Shown: one piece after another, positions 16,034-24,394 of the stretch
Numbering within the stretch: the stretch's first letter is position 1
Layout: every line of letters starts with the position of its first letter
Source of the DNA: Acinetobacter nosocomialis NIPH 2119
GTDB taxonomy: Bacteria > Pseudomonadota > Gammaproteobacteria > Pseudomonadales > Moraxellaceae
NCBI RefSeq assembly: GCF_000368085.1
Contig: NZ_KB849239.1
Location: 3,834,832-3,898,831 of the forward strand
Reading direction: 5' to 3'
DNA length: 64,000 nt
The notes under the pieces: generated by a model
Told to the model about the DNA's origin: nothing
Seen by the model: only the letters and a program-made list of their open reading frames with translations
Databases searched by the model: none
Translations under genes and position numbers: made by a program

Positions 16034-17050
16034 ATGTCCTTTGATCTCAAAGTGAGCTTGCAGCAAAGGTCTGAACCGTCTGCACAGCAGAAAAAACTGA
16101 ATCGCCTGATTGATAAAATAGAACAGCAAAAAGTTAGCCTGAGCACATGGCAAAATGCACAAGCTGAGATTCAAAAGCACATACGGCAAAAACTGATGCC
16201 TGTGTATGGCGATTTGCATGAAGTTTTATTTCAGCAGTTGGATCAACTTTGGAATATGTTGCATAGCCATGAGTTTTCCAAAGTAGACATGCAACAACTA
16301 GATGAAAAAATTGCCCAGCTTGCACAAATGTTGAAGCGATCCAAAATGCTATCTACTGAACAGTTGGATTTAGTGAAGCAGATCGATACCTTTTATCAGC
16401 AACATACTCAAGATTCGGTAAAAAAGAATAAAAAAACTCAGCCAATAAAATCTGAATACCAAGAAAGCGTTGATCAGGGTTCAGAGTTTGAAGAAGTCTT
16501 TGAACGGTATGCGGCTGAGCAACAACAAGCGCGTGAACAAGCCAAACGGCAAAGACAGCAGCAGAAACGTGAACAAGCTGAGCAAATGGCAGCGCAGTCG
16601 TTAAAAACAGTTTATTTAAAAATTGCCGCGATGATTCACCCAGACCGTGAGCAAGATGAAACAAAGAAACAGGAAAAAACTGAGCTGTTTCAACAGGCAA
16701 GTCAGGCCTACGAAAAGCAGGATTTGTTTTATTTACTCAAACTCCAGTTACAGCTTGAACAGAATAAAGGGCTAGGCGCTAAAGAATTATCTGCCGAGCA
16801 ATTAAGGTTTTATAAACTGTCCTTAGATGCACAAAGTCAGCAGCTTGAAAGCCAAATAGCTGAGATTTTGGATTCTTTTCAGTTAGCCAAGAATGTGAAA
16901 GCAGAACATGTACACATTAGTGATGTTTATAAAGCCATAGATGCCGACTGTGCTGAGTTAAAGCAGCAGTTAAACTGGGAAAAGGAGCGTTTAAAGCATA
17001 TGAAAAAGGTGAGTGGGTTAGAGACGTTGTTGGGGCATGGGGTGCTTTAA
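16034..17050 (+). CDS. J-domain-like coiled-coil protein
   Basis: Cytosolic, highly charged, Gln-rich helical protein of 338 aa. A degenerate J domain is visible in the middle: LKTVYLKIAAMIHPDRE with the invariant HPD at residues 202-204, followed by the helix III-like ELFQQASQAYEKQD. Long coiled-coil segments lie on both sides (about 12-130 and 150-190, then 230-330). There are no zinc-finger or substrate-binding DnaJ domains, so it would be a specialised DnaK co-chaperone if the J domain is active. No partner gene is adjacent. Confidence 0.75.
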   Translation: MSFDLKVSLQQRSEPSAQQKKLNRLIDKIEQQKVSLSTWQNAQAEIQKHIRQKLMPVYGDLHEVLFQQLDQLWNMLHSHEFSKVDMQQLDEKIAQLAQMLKRSKMLSTEQLDLVKQIDTFYQQHTQDSVKKNKKTQPIKSEYQESVDQGSEFEEVFERYAAEQQQAREQAKRQRQQQKREQAEQMAAQSLKTVYLKIAAMIHPDREQDETKKQEKTELFQQASQAYEKQDLFYLLKLQLQLEQNKGLGAKELSAEQLRFYKLSLDAQSQQLESQIAEILDSFQLAKNVKAEHVHISDVYKAIDADCAELKQQLNWEKERLKHMKKVSGLETLLGHGVL

Positions 17051-17064
17051 TTTTTAAAAGAGCA

Positions 17065-17103
17065 CCTCTCCCTAATATTCTCCTAAAAGGAGAGGAGAAT
17101 ATT
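17065..17103. repeat. Palindromic repeat-like hairpin
   Basis: Two alternative stems share the same bases: CCTCTCC (17065-17071) with GGAGAGG (17089-17095), and AATATTCTCC (17074-17083) with GGAGAATATT (17094-17103). No T run follows, so it is a poor terminator. The CCTCTCCCTAA...AGGAGAGG pattern resembles dispersed palindromic repeats found in many proteobacteria. Copy number cannot be judged from this window. Confidence 0.45.
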
Positions 17104-17160
17104 GTGTATCCAATAACATGTTAATATATAAATGCTGCTGCCGTTGCCTTAGTGAAAGAG

Positions 17161-17946
17161 CTAGGATGAAGGTTGTCTTTTAAACGTTATAATATCTTTT
17201 AATGCTTGAACTGTATTATTTGAATTCTGAGATTCAATACGATTTTTTTCTAATTCGATAGTCGTTTCATCTTTTTTAAGAATGAAATTACGTTCAGTAT
17301 TCATAAGCTTTTCGATAACTTTAGCTTTGACTTGTCCATTATTCTGTTCAAAAGCATACAAAACGGCTAAATATTGACTTTCAAGGTTAGTAACTTCATT
17401 TTGAAAGTACTTAATATCCTCAAGATTCTTTTTATAGAGATTTAGGAAGAAATATGAAAATACTTCAATAAGTATCGTTAAGCTAATTCTTGGCAGAAAG
17501 TAAATTAGTGTATTATTTAGATTTGGTGGATTCGTTGGGGTATATGCAATAAGTGAATAAAAGATAAAACCCAACCCTACTAAGCAAAAAATTAAACCTG
17601 ATATAAGATTCAAATTAGCCTTACGATTTAAATCAGCTAAGTAACCTTTTAATCTGCTAATAGTTAAAAGCTTTAATTCATTCGTGGTAGAAAGAGTGGC
17701 TAAATCTTCTTGATGCTTAATTTTAAGCTTGTTTTCTAGTTCTTCTTGTCTTTTAACTTTATCTTCTTCATTTTCCTCTTGATGTGGCGTCCTAAAAGGA
17801 ATATCAATTAGAATAAGATTTTGTAAAAGAGTGGAAAGAACAGATGATGCTTTATCCGCATCTAAATATTTTACTAGAGCTGTAATCACAATAGAGAAAA
17901 TGAAAGTTACAGTTATTAATAAAATTACTATTTCTAATGTACTCAT
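17161..17946 (-). CDS. Unrecognised membrane protein with coiled coils
   Basis: I do not recognise the family. The 261 aa protein has a transmembrane helix at about 5-27, a charged coiled-coil region at about 58-110 (many Glu/Lys), two further transmembrane helices at about 113-135 and 147-171, and a C-terminal helical region rich in Asn/Gln/Lys. The base composition is more AT-rich than neighbouring core genes. The ATG has no Shine-Dalgarno sequence and lies 6 bp after a strong hairpin. It abuts the partial valS duplicate, placing it in the accessory pocket. A role in defence or envelope stress is possible but unsupported. Confidence 0.7.
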   Translation of the reverse strand: MSTLEIVILLITVTFIFSIVITALVKYLDADKASSVLSTLLQNLILIDIPFRTPHQEENEEDKVKRQEELENKLKIKHQEDLATLSTTNELKLLTISRLKGYLADLNRKANLNLISGLIFCLVGLGFIFYSLIAYTPTNPPNLNNTLIYFLPRISLTILIEVFSYFFLNLYKKNLEDIKYFQNEVTNLESQYLAVLYAFEQNNGQVKAKVIEKLMNTERNFILKKDETTIELEKNRIESQNSNNTVQALKDIITFKRQPSS

Positions 17947-17952
17947 GAATAA

Positions 17953-17980
17953 ATAAAGGGCTGAATAATCAGCCCTTTAT
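17953..17980 (-). terminator. Hairpin after the valS 3' duplicate, immediately before the membrane-protein start
   Basis: Perfect 12-bp arms (17953-17964 and 17969-17980) with loop ATAA; on the minus strand a T-rich tract follows. It looks like a terminator belonging to the duplicated valS tail. A -10-like TATAAT on the minus strand at 17986-17981 would start transcription inside or near this hairpin. Confidence 0.75.
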
Positions 17981-18009
17981 ATTATAGATTAAATTGTGAA
18001 CTTTAAAGC

Positions 18010-18146
18010 TTAAAGCGCAGCAATCTGCTCCATATTCGCTTTAACTTTCTCTAACTGAGCAGCAAATTCAGCAAGCTTTGCTTTTTCACCCTCAACCACC
18101 GCTGCTGGTGCTTTAGACACAAAGCCTTCATTTGCAAGTTTGCTCG
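18010..18146 (-). pseudogene. Partial duplicate of the valS 3' end
   Basis: These 137 bp match the last 137 bp of valS (18882-19018) with 8 substitutions, 7 of them silent; the last 43 residues of ValS, stop included, are encoded identically. Upstream the similarity stops abruptly and the frame runs into unrelated sequence, so this is a tail fragment and not a gene. It is followed on its strand by its own terminator. It forms a direct repeat with the functional valS end, bracketing the methyltransferase gene. Confidence 0.92.
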
Positions 18147-18176
18147 TGTGGTCGGTAACTCTAAAATAAGAAATCG

Positions 18177-18205
18177 TTGTGGTTATATTCTTTATAAAAT
18201 ATAGT
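18177..18205 (+). promoter_or_regulatory. Candidate promoter of the methyltransferase gene
   Basis: TTGTGG (18177-18182), a 17-bp spacer and TATAGT (18200-18205) form a plausible sigma70 promoter, about 32 bp before the ATG. It lies inside the segment unique to the pocket. Confidence 0.55.
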
Positions 18206-18237
18206 GGGGAAATTATAAAAAATAAAAGATCGGATTT

Positions 18238-18816
18238 ATGAATGAAAAATTTATTCAATTATCAAAAGAATTTAAACATAGACCTATTTTAGAGAAGGCT
18301 TTAGGTTATTTTCGTAACTTACCTTTAGTTGCTATCGATTGTGGCTGTGGCGCAGGCAATGAATCTGCTTATCTACTCTCAAAGGGATTTAATGTTCATG
18401 CTTTTGATATTTCAATTGATGCGCAAAAAGTCTGTACTGAGCGATTCAAAGATGACTCTAAATTTATTTTCTATCATGAATCTTTTGAAGACTTTAATTT
18501 CCCGTCTGCAAGCTTAATTATTGCTTCATCAAGTCTATTCTTTTGCGATCCAAGTTATTTTTATAGCGTAATTAAACGAATGATAAATGCTCTTTCTGAA
18601 GGCGGAATTCTGGTAGTTGATTTATTGGGGACTCAAGATGAATGGGTTACTAGAGAACTTGCAAAATTTATAGGTTTTACTTATCAAGATATAGCCGACT
18701 TATTTTTATGTGACTTTAATTTATTGTTTCATAAAGAAATGAATGAAAATTTACCTTTATTAAATGGTTGCATAAAATCATGGCATCTCCATATGCTGAT
18801 TCTACAAAAAAAGTAA
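18238..18816 (+). CDS. Class I SAM-dependent methyltransferase
   Basis: Small cytosolic methyltransferase with the Rossmann SAM-binding motif DCGCGAGNE at residues 34-42 and the motif II acid Asp57 (AFDIS). The LIIASSSLFFC region (about 98-108) is motif IV. At 192 aa it resembles TehB-like or small-molecule methyltransferases, but the substrate is not predictable. It lies between two direct repeats of the valS 3' end, convergent to valS, with its own promoter-like sequence and a following terminator, as a self-contained inserted gene. Composition is AT-rich. Confidence 0.8.
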   Translation: MNEKFIQLSKEFKHRPILEKALGYFRNLPLVAIDCGCGAGNESAYLLSKGFNVHAFDISIDAQKVCTERFKDDSKFIFYHESFEDFNFPSASLIIASSSLFFCDPSYFYSVIKRMINALSEGGILVVDLLGTQDEWVTRELAKFIGFTYQDIADLFLCDFNLLFHKEMNENLPLLNGCIKSWHLHMLILQKK

Positions 18817-18832
18817 TTTTGAAATATAGAAA

Positions 18833-18864
18833 AACCCAGAACCTGTTTGCACAGATTCTGGGTT
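18833..18864. terminator. Terminator between valS and the methyltransferase gene
   Basis: Stem AACCCAGAA (18833-18841) with TTCTGGGTT (18856-18864), an internal C/A mismatch and a 4-bp upper stem CTGT/ACAG. The minus-strand side is followed by TTTTTC, fitting termination of valS; it can also end the convergent methyltransferase transcript. Confidence 0.8.
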
Positions 18865-18881
18865 CGTTTAACTAAAAAAGA

Positions 18882-21761
18882 TTAAAGCGCAGCAATCTGC
18901 TCCATATTCGCTTTAACTTTCTCTAACTGCGCAGCAAACTCAGCAAGTTTCGCTTTTTCACCTTCAACAACCGCTGCTGGTGCTTTAGATACAAAGCCTT
19001 CATTTGCAAGTTTGCCCGAGATTTGGTCGTGTTGCTTTTGGATTTTATCCAAGTCTTTTTGCAAACGAGCAAGCTCAGCTTTAGGGTCAATTAAGCCTTT
19101 CATTGGTACAAATACCGATGCATGGCTAACAACGCTAGAGCAAGACAAAGGTGGTTCTTGGTCTTTATTCAAGAATTCAATGCTTTCAACTTTAGCCAAT
19201 GCTTTGAACAATGCTTCAATACGAATGATTTGTTCACGTTCAGCGTCAGATGTGTTTTGAAGTAATACTGGCAATAAGCGTGCATTACCTAAGCCTAACT
19301 CACCACGAATGTTACGCACTGCACCAATCAAACCTTGAAGCCATTGCATATCTGCTTCAGCTTGTTCATTGATTTTTTCTTGCTCAGGAATAGGGTATTG
19401 AGCAGTCATAATCGTTGGGCCGCCTTGACCAAGCATTGGTGCAAGAGTCTGCCAGATTTCTTCTGTCAAATACGGCATTAATGGATGAGCCAAACGTAAA
19501 GAAGCTTCCATCACAGCAAGTAATACACGGCGTACTTCAGCTTTACGCTCTTCTGAAACTTCTGCATCGTTTAGAACTGGTTTAGTTAACTCAACGTACC
19601 AGTCACAGTATTCATTCCAGATAAAGTCATAAATCGCTTGAGCAGCAAGGTCTAAACGATAAGTTGCAAACGCTTGGTGTACAGCAGCTTCTGCTTTTTG
19701 CAGACGGCTGATAATCCATTGTTCTGGAAGTTCCCATAGATCAGGGCGAGCTTGTTGACCAACAGTTTGGCCTTCAACATTCATCAGAACGAAACGTGTT
19801 GCATTCCAAATTTTGTTACAGAAGTTACGGTAACCTTCAACACGTTTTAAGTCGAACTTGATGTCACGACCAGTGTTTGCAAGGGCACAGAACGTGAAAC
19901 GAACTGCGTCAGTACCATAAGCATTAATGCCTTCTGGGAATTCTTTACGCGTTGATTTTTCAATCTTCGCAGCATCTTTCGGGTTCATTAGGCCAGTCGT
20001 ACGTTTTGCGACTAAGCTTTCTAAATCGATACCGTCAATCAAGTCTAATGGGTCAAGTACGTTACCTTTAGACTTCGACATTTTTTGACCTTCACCATCA
20101 CGTACCAAGCCGTGAACGTAAACCGTCTTAAATGGAATTTGAGATGAACCATCTTCATTTTTCATGAAGTGCATGGTCATCATGATCATGCGGGCAACCC
20201 AGAAGAAGATAATGTCAAAACCAGTCACCAACACGTCAGTCGGATGGAAAGTTTTGAGTTCAGGCGTTTGTTCTGGCCAGCCTAAAGTTGAGAATGTCCA
20301 AAGTGCAGATGAGAACCATGTATCAAGTACGTCTTCGTCTTGTTTAAGCTCAACATCGGCCGCGATGTTATTTTTCGCGCGTACTTCTTCTTCGCTACGG
20401 CCAACATAGATGTTGCCATCCGCATCGTACCAAGCTGGAATACGGTGACCCCACCAAAGCTGACGTGAAATACACCAGTCTTGAATGTCACGCATCCATG
20501 CCATGTACATGTTGCTGTACTGCTCTGGAACAAACTTAATACGACCATCTTGAACCGCTTCAATTGCAGGCTCAGCAAGAGGTGCAATTTTTACGTACCA
20601 TTGGTCAGTCAATAATGGCTCAATAATCACGCCTGAACGGTCACCGCGTGGCGCTTTTAAGTCATACGGTTGGATTTGGTCTAACCAGCCTTCAGCTTCC
20701 GCTTGAGCAACTAGTTTTTTACGTGCGTCAAAACGCTCTAAACCAGCATAATCTGCAGGTGCAGTAATAGTTTTAGAAATTTGTTCACCAGCTTTGGCAA
20801 TGTATTCAAACTCACCTAAAACTTCGGCGTTTTTGTTGAAGATATTGATAATTGGCAAGCTATTGCGTTTACCTAACTCATAGTCGTTAAAGTCATGAGC
20901 AGGGGTGATTTTTACACAGCCAGTACCGAAGTCTTTTTCAACGTAGTCATCGGCAACGATTGGAATTAAACGACCAGTAATTGGCAATACAATATTTTTA
21001 CCAACAAGGTGTGCATAACGCTCATCTTCAGGGTGAACAGCAACAGCAGTATCACCAAGTAATGTTTCAGGACGAGTCGTTGCAACTACGAGATAGTCTT
21101 TGCCATCTTGAGTTTTAACTGATTTATCTTCAAAGAAATATTTAAAGTGCCAAAGTGAGCCTTTTTCTTCTTTGCTTTCTACTTCAAGGTCAGAAAGAGC
21201 AGTTTGAAGTTTAGGGTCCCAGTTTACAAGACGCTTACCACGGTAAATTAAACCGTCTTCGTGCAAACGAACGAATACTTCTTTAACTGCGTTTGATAAA
21301 CCTTCATCCATCGTGAAGCGTTCACGTGACCAGTCTACAGACGAACCTAAACGACGAATTTGTTTGGTAATTGTGCCGCCAGATTGTTCTTTCCATTCCC
21401 AAACTTTTTCGATGAATTTTTCACGGCCTAAGTCGTGACGAGTTACACCTTGTAAGCCAAGTTGACGCTCAACAACCATTTGAGTTGCAATACCAGCATG
21501 GTCAGTACCCGGTTGCCACAAAGTGTTTTTACCCATCATACGGTTATAACGGGTGAGGGCATCCATAATGGCATTGTTAAAGCCATGGCCCATGTGCAAA
21601 CTACCAGTGACGTTTGGTGGTGGAATCATGATACAGAATGATTCACCGTGACCAGAAGGTTTGAAGTAACCTTGTTCTTCCCACGTTTTGTACCACTTCT
21701 TTTCGATCTCGGTTGGATCGTAGGTGGTGGCAATATTTTGAGCGGTTTGAGCGTCAGTCAT
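18882..21761 (-). CDS. valS: Valyl-tRNA synthetase
   Basis: Class I aminoacyl-tRNA synthetase charging tRNA-Val in the cytosol. The HIGH motif appears as HMGH at residues 56-59 within PPPNVTGSLHMGHG, the KMSKS loop as GQKMSKSKGN, and the editing domain and C-terminal coiled-coil arm (ending KVKANMEQIAAL) are complete. The 959 aa length is normal. Its last 137 bp are duplicated further downstream at 18010-18146; because the reading frame is intact, this copy is the functional end, though it may be the imported allele. Confidence 0.97.
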   Translation of the reverse strand: MTDAQTAQNIATTYDPTEIEKKWYKTWEEQGYFKPSGHGESFCIMIPPPNVTGSLHMGHGFNNAIMDALTRYNRMMGKNTLWQPGTDHAGIATQMVVERQLGLQGVTRHDLGREKFIEKVWEWKEQSGGTITKQIRRLGSSVDWSRERFTMDEGLSNAVKEVFVRLHEDGLIYRGKRLVNWDPKLQTALSDLEVESKEEKGSLWHFKYFFEDKSVKTQDGKDYLVVATTRPETLLGDTAVAVHPEDERYAHLVGKNIVLPITGRLIPIVADDYVEKDFGTGCVKITPAHDFNDYELGKRNSLPIINIFNKNAEVLGEFEYIAKAGEQISKTITAPADYAGLERFDARKKLVAQAEAEGWLDQIQPYDLKAPRGDRSGVIIEPLLTDQWYVKIAPLAEPAIEAVQDGRIKFVPEQYSNMYMAWMRDIQDWCISRQLWWGHRIPAWYDADGNIYVGRSEEEVRAKNNIAADVELKQDEDVLDTWFSSALWTFSTLGWPEQTPELKTFHPTDVLVTGFDIIFFWVARMIMMTMHFMKNEDGSSQIPFKTVYVHGLVRDGEGQKMSKSKGNVLDPLDLIDGIDLESLVAKRTTGLMNPKDAAKIEKSTRKEFPEGINAYGTDAVRFTFCALANTGRDIKFDLKRVEGYRNFCNKIWNATRFVLMNVEGQTVGQQARPDLWELPEQWIISRLQKAEAAVHQAFATYRLDLAAQAIYDFIWNEYCDWYVELTKPVLNDAEVSEERKAEVRRVLLAVMEASLRLAHPLMPYLTEEIWQTLAPMLGQGGPTIMTAQYPIPEQEKINEQAEADMQWLQGLIGAVRNIRGELGLGNARLLPVLLQNTSDAEREQIIRIEALFKALAKVESIEFLNKDQEPPLSCSSVVSHASVFVPMKGLIDPKAELARLQKDLDKIQKQHDQISGKLANEGFVSKAPAAVVEGEKAKLAEFAAQLEKVKANMEQIAAL

Positions 21762-21957
21762 AGTAGCTTAGATCGAATATGCATAAAAAATTGCATCTAT
21801 TGTAGCAAAAAAATGCCTCGAAATTAATGTGCTGAAAACAGATAAACGGTTTTGTATTTTTTTCAAAAAACGGTAGATTTATGAAGCATGGATCACAATT
21901 TAATCGTGTAGCGGCACGGCAGAAAAATTACAAAAGAATTGATAAGGGATGCGATAT

Positions 21958-22635
21958 ATGAGCTACAAAGTTTTTTTAAAGATTTCCGATTCAACCTATA
22001 CCCAATTTGCTTCAATTCGAGAGAAATTACACGCAGGGGTAAAAGAAAGCCAATCTAAAGCATTAGGTAGTGTTCTTTCCGATTTATCTTGTGAAATTAT
22101 TGAGCAAGTTTTCTCTGTATTGTTAAAGGATGAGCAAGACAACTCTACCATGACTGAAAAACAGCGCCATGAGTCCGAGAAAGTTCTTCAACAAATTTTA
22201 GATACTTTCCGAAAGTATATGCCTTGGTCAGTCTCTTTTTTCGGCAATGAACGGCTATTACCTTTAGTTGATTATATGACATCGCTTATGAAAGAACGTG
22301 AGCAAGATGTTTATATTACTTACCCAATCACACCACAACTTGTGCAACAGGCCCAAACACTGTCTGAACAAATACGTGCGGGCAATATGCAAAGCGTAGA
22401 AGAAGCTTTTCAGACCTTGATTCAAATTGTGGATTTAGGTGTAACAAGCCTAGTACGTGAACCTAAAAAACGTTTAAAATTTAATTTGGTTGTCGACAAA
22501 ACCCTAAATGGGGTCATTAATATGACAACGCATTTGGGCTATAAACGTTTGGAAAAATTGGGGACGCAGGTTGATCAGACCACAGCAACTCATTATATCA
22601 ATCATTTTTTGGCCTTCATGCATCAAGCAGCATAA
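21958..22635 (+). CDS. Conserved hypothetical protein, helical
   Basis: I do not recognise this 225 aa protein. It is predicted soluble and largely helical, with no signal peptide and no membrane segment, and polar residues throughout. The ATG at 21958 is preferred over one at 21949 because AAGGG (21944-21948) gives a 9-bp spacing to the former and none to the latter. It is divergent from valS and followed 25 bp later by an SDR gene on the same strand, so the two may be co-transcribed. Confidence 0.75.
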   Translation: MSYKVFLKISDSTYTQFASIREKLHAGVKESQSKALGSVLSDLSCEIIEQVFSVLLKDEQDNSTMTEKQRHESEKVLQQILDTFRKYMPWSVSFFGNERLLPLVDYMTSLMKEREQDVYITYPITPQLVQQAQTLSEQIRAGNMQSVEEAFQTLIQIVDLGVTSLVREPKKRLKFNLVVDKTLNGVINMTTHLGYKRLEKLGTQVDQTTATHYINHFLAFMHQAA

Positions 22636-22660
22636 TTTAAAAAGATAATAGGAAGTCAAA

Positions 22661-23467
22661 ATGGCCAAACTTGATACTTTGCAAAATAAAGTGGTGTGGA
22701 TTACTGGAGCATCTTCCGGTTTAGGTAAAGCTTTAGCTGGTGAGTTTGCTTTGCAAGGTGCTCAAGTGATTTTAACTTCGCGTCGCTTTGAAGAGTTAGA
22801 AGAAGTTCGCGTTGGTTTACTCCATCCGGATCAGCACTTATCGGTAGTTGCAGACATTACCAATCAAGAGCAAGTTCAAGAGGCTTATGAGCAGATTTTA
22901 AAAGCAAAAGGACGAATTGACTGGCTTATTAATAATGCAGGTTTAAGTCAGCGTGCTCTAATTCAAGACACCACAATGGAAACTGAAAGAGCCATTATGG
23001 AAGTCGATTATTTCTCACAAGTGGCACTAACTAAAACTGTGCTGCCGATTATGCTTAAACAAAAGTCTGGCCGAGTCGTATTTGTGTCGAGTGTGGCAGG
23101 CCTTCTAGGTACGCAATACCGTGCAAGTTATTCGGCTGCTAAAGCTGCTATTCACATGTGGGCCAACAGTTTACGTGCCGAAGTTGCCGATCAGGGTGTT
23201 GAAGTTTCGGTTATTTTCCCAGGCTTTGTAAAAACTAATGTTTCGTTTAATGCGTTAAATGGCGCAGGGCAACCTCAAGGCCATCAAGATGAAGCAATCG
23301 AAAATGGACTAGAAGCCGATGTTTTTGCAGAACAGTCAGTTAAGGCATTAATGCAAGGACAAGAATATATCGTGGTAGGCGGTACTAAAGAAAAATTAGG
23401 TGTGATGGTTTCCCGTATGTCACCGAAATTACTCTATAAAATGATTCGAAAAACAAAAGTGAAATAA
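22661..23467 (+). CDS. Short-chain dehydrogenase/reductase (SDR)
   Basis: NAD(P)-dependent oxidoreductase with a Rossmann fold. The cofactor motif TGASSGLG is at residues 15-22, NNAG at 91-94, catalytic Ser at 143-144 and YxxxK as Tyr157-Lys161. The 268 aa length and the basic Arg41-Arg42 after the second strand suggest NADPH use. The C-terminal extension (KLLYKMIRKTKVK) resembles membrane-associated DHRS7-like SDRs. An AGGA ribosome binding site precedes the ATG. Substrate unknown. Confidence 0.9.
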   Translation: MAKLDTLQNKVVWITGASSGLGKALAGEFALQGAQVILTSRRFEELEEVRVGLLHPDQHLSVVADITNQEQVQEAYEQILKAKGRIDWLINNAGLSQRALIQDTTMETERAIMEVDYFSQVALTKTVLPIMLKQKSGRVVFVSSVAGLLGTQYRASYSAAKAAIHMWANSLRAEVADQGVEVSVIFPGFVKTNVSFNALNGAGQPQGHQDEAIENGLEADVFAEQSVKALMQGQEYIVVGGTKEKLGVMVSRMSPKLLYKMIRKTKVK

Positions 23468-23521
23468 AAAAGAGATTTTGCCGTGCTAAATTGATGGAAA
23501 AACCCATATAGAAGGTTCACC

Positions 23522-23956
23522 ATGGATCAAGACTACCATCGTATCTTAGACGTTGTTACGCGTTTTCAATTGGTCTTTGACCAGAAAAATTGGGATGCGT
23601 TCGATGAGTTATTGGCCGATCAACTTGAGGTGGACTATTTCCAGTTTAGAGGGGAGCCTTTATGTGTGGTGTCTTGTCATGAATATAAAGGTTCGCGGCA
23701 ACAAGCTTTGTCACATTTGCGACTACAACATAATTTGAGTAATCCTCTTATTCGGATTGAACAAGACCGAGCATGGCTAGAGTGTAATTATCAAATTTAC
23801 CGTTTTTCTGAAAATGATTATTTTCATTCTTTTGGTCGCTATTATTTTACCTTGGCAAAACAACAGGACAAATGGAAAATCACTGGAATTTGCCAACACT
23901 TAACTAAAAATATTGGCAATCCACGTATTCACTTTTCTGCTATGGGGCAGTGCTAG
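23522..23956 (+). CDS. NTF2-like/SnoaL-like domain protein
   Basis: Small protein of 144 aa with the cone-shaped NTF2-like fold pattern: a leading helix (DYHRILDVVTRFQLVFDQKN), the helix-turn with WDAFDELLAD, then curved strands ending ITGICQHLTKNIG. Such domains serve as isomerases, dehydratases or ligand-binding modules; the active residues cannot be assigned. It follows the SDR gene by 54 bp and its stop TAG overlaps the stop of the converging YbjQ-family gene (CTAG at 23953-23956). Confidence 0.75.
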   Translation: MDQDYHRILDVVTRFQLVFDQKNWDAFDELLADQLEVDYFQFRGEPLCVVSCHEYKGSRQQALSHLRLQHNLSNPLIRIEQDRAWLECNYQIYRFSENDYFHSFGRYYFTLAKQQDKWKITGICQHLTKNIGNPRIHFSAMGQC

Positions 23957-24387
23957 TCTTTGACTGCTGTACCATAAGCAAAAACTTCAACCATTCCGCC
24001 TTGCATACCGAGTTCGGTTGTACTCAACCGAACTCCCATAATATGGTTAGCACCCACATTATGGGCTTGTTGTTTTAAACGAATAATCGCTTCACGGCGA
24101 GCTCGTTCAACAATGCTTTCATAACTGGTCAGCCGACCCCCTAAAACATTTTTTATAGAAGCCAGTACATATTTAAAGTAGTCGTGAGAAATGACTACAT
24201 TACTGCTAATAAAATGGCCTAATTGATCACTCGTTGCAAAACGATTGGTATCAATTCTGATATGTGCAAATTGTTGCTCTTTTTCTAGAAGTTCATTTAA
24301 ATGTTTCCGTTCAATATGGCGGCCAAAAGCCCAACCAATACTGAAAAGAATAAGAAAAATAACAAGCTGAAAAATAAGATTGTCCAT
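23953..24387 (-). CDS. YbjQ/DUF74 family protein with N-terminal membrane anchor
   Basis: Member of the YbjQ (UPF0145) heavy-metal-binding-like family. A hydrophobic helix at residues 4-19 precedes the domain, which has the family pattern LASIKNVLGGRLTSYESIVERAR and a C-terminal AHNVGANHIMGVRLSTTELG. The 144 aa length reflects the added membrane anchor; the domain itself is usually about 105 aa and forms pentamers. It lies 7 bp from a second YbjQ-family gene of the same strand. Function unknown despite the metal-binding label. Confidence 0.8.
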   Translation of the reverse strand: MDNLIFQLVIFLILFSIGWAFGRHIERKHLNELLEKEQQFAHIRIDTNRFATSDQLGHFISSNVVISHDYFKYVLASIKNVLGGRLTSYESIVERARREAIIRLKQQAHNVGANHIMGVRLSTTELGMQGGMVEVFAYGTAVKD

Positions 24388-24394
24388 TTTCTAC

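Noticed and set aside
17953..17980. 12-bp hairpin considered as an integron attC-like site
   Set aside because: It lacks the paired R/L boxes and GTT core site, and no integrase is present; a terminator explains it better.
18010..18258. 82-codon reverse frame starting inside the methyltransferase gene
   Set aside because: Its C-terminal 43 residues are the valS tail; the N-terminal part is antisense to the methyltransferase start and promoter region, so it is a chance fusion.
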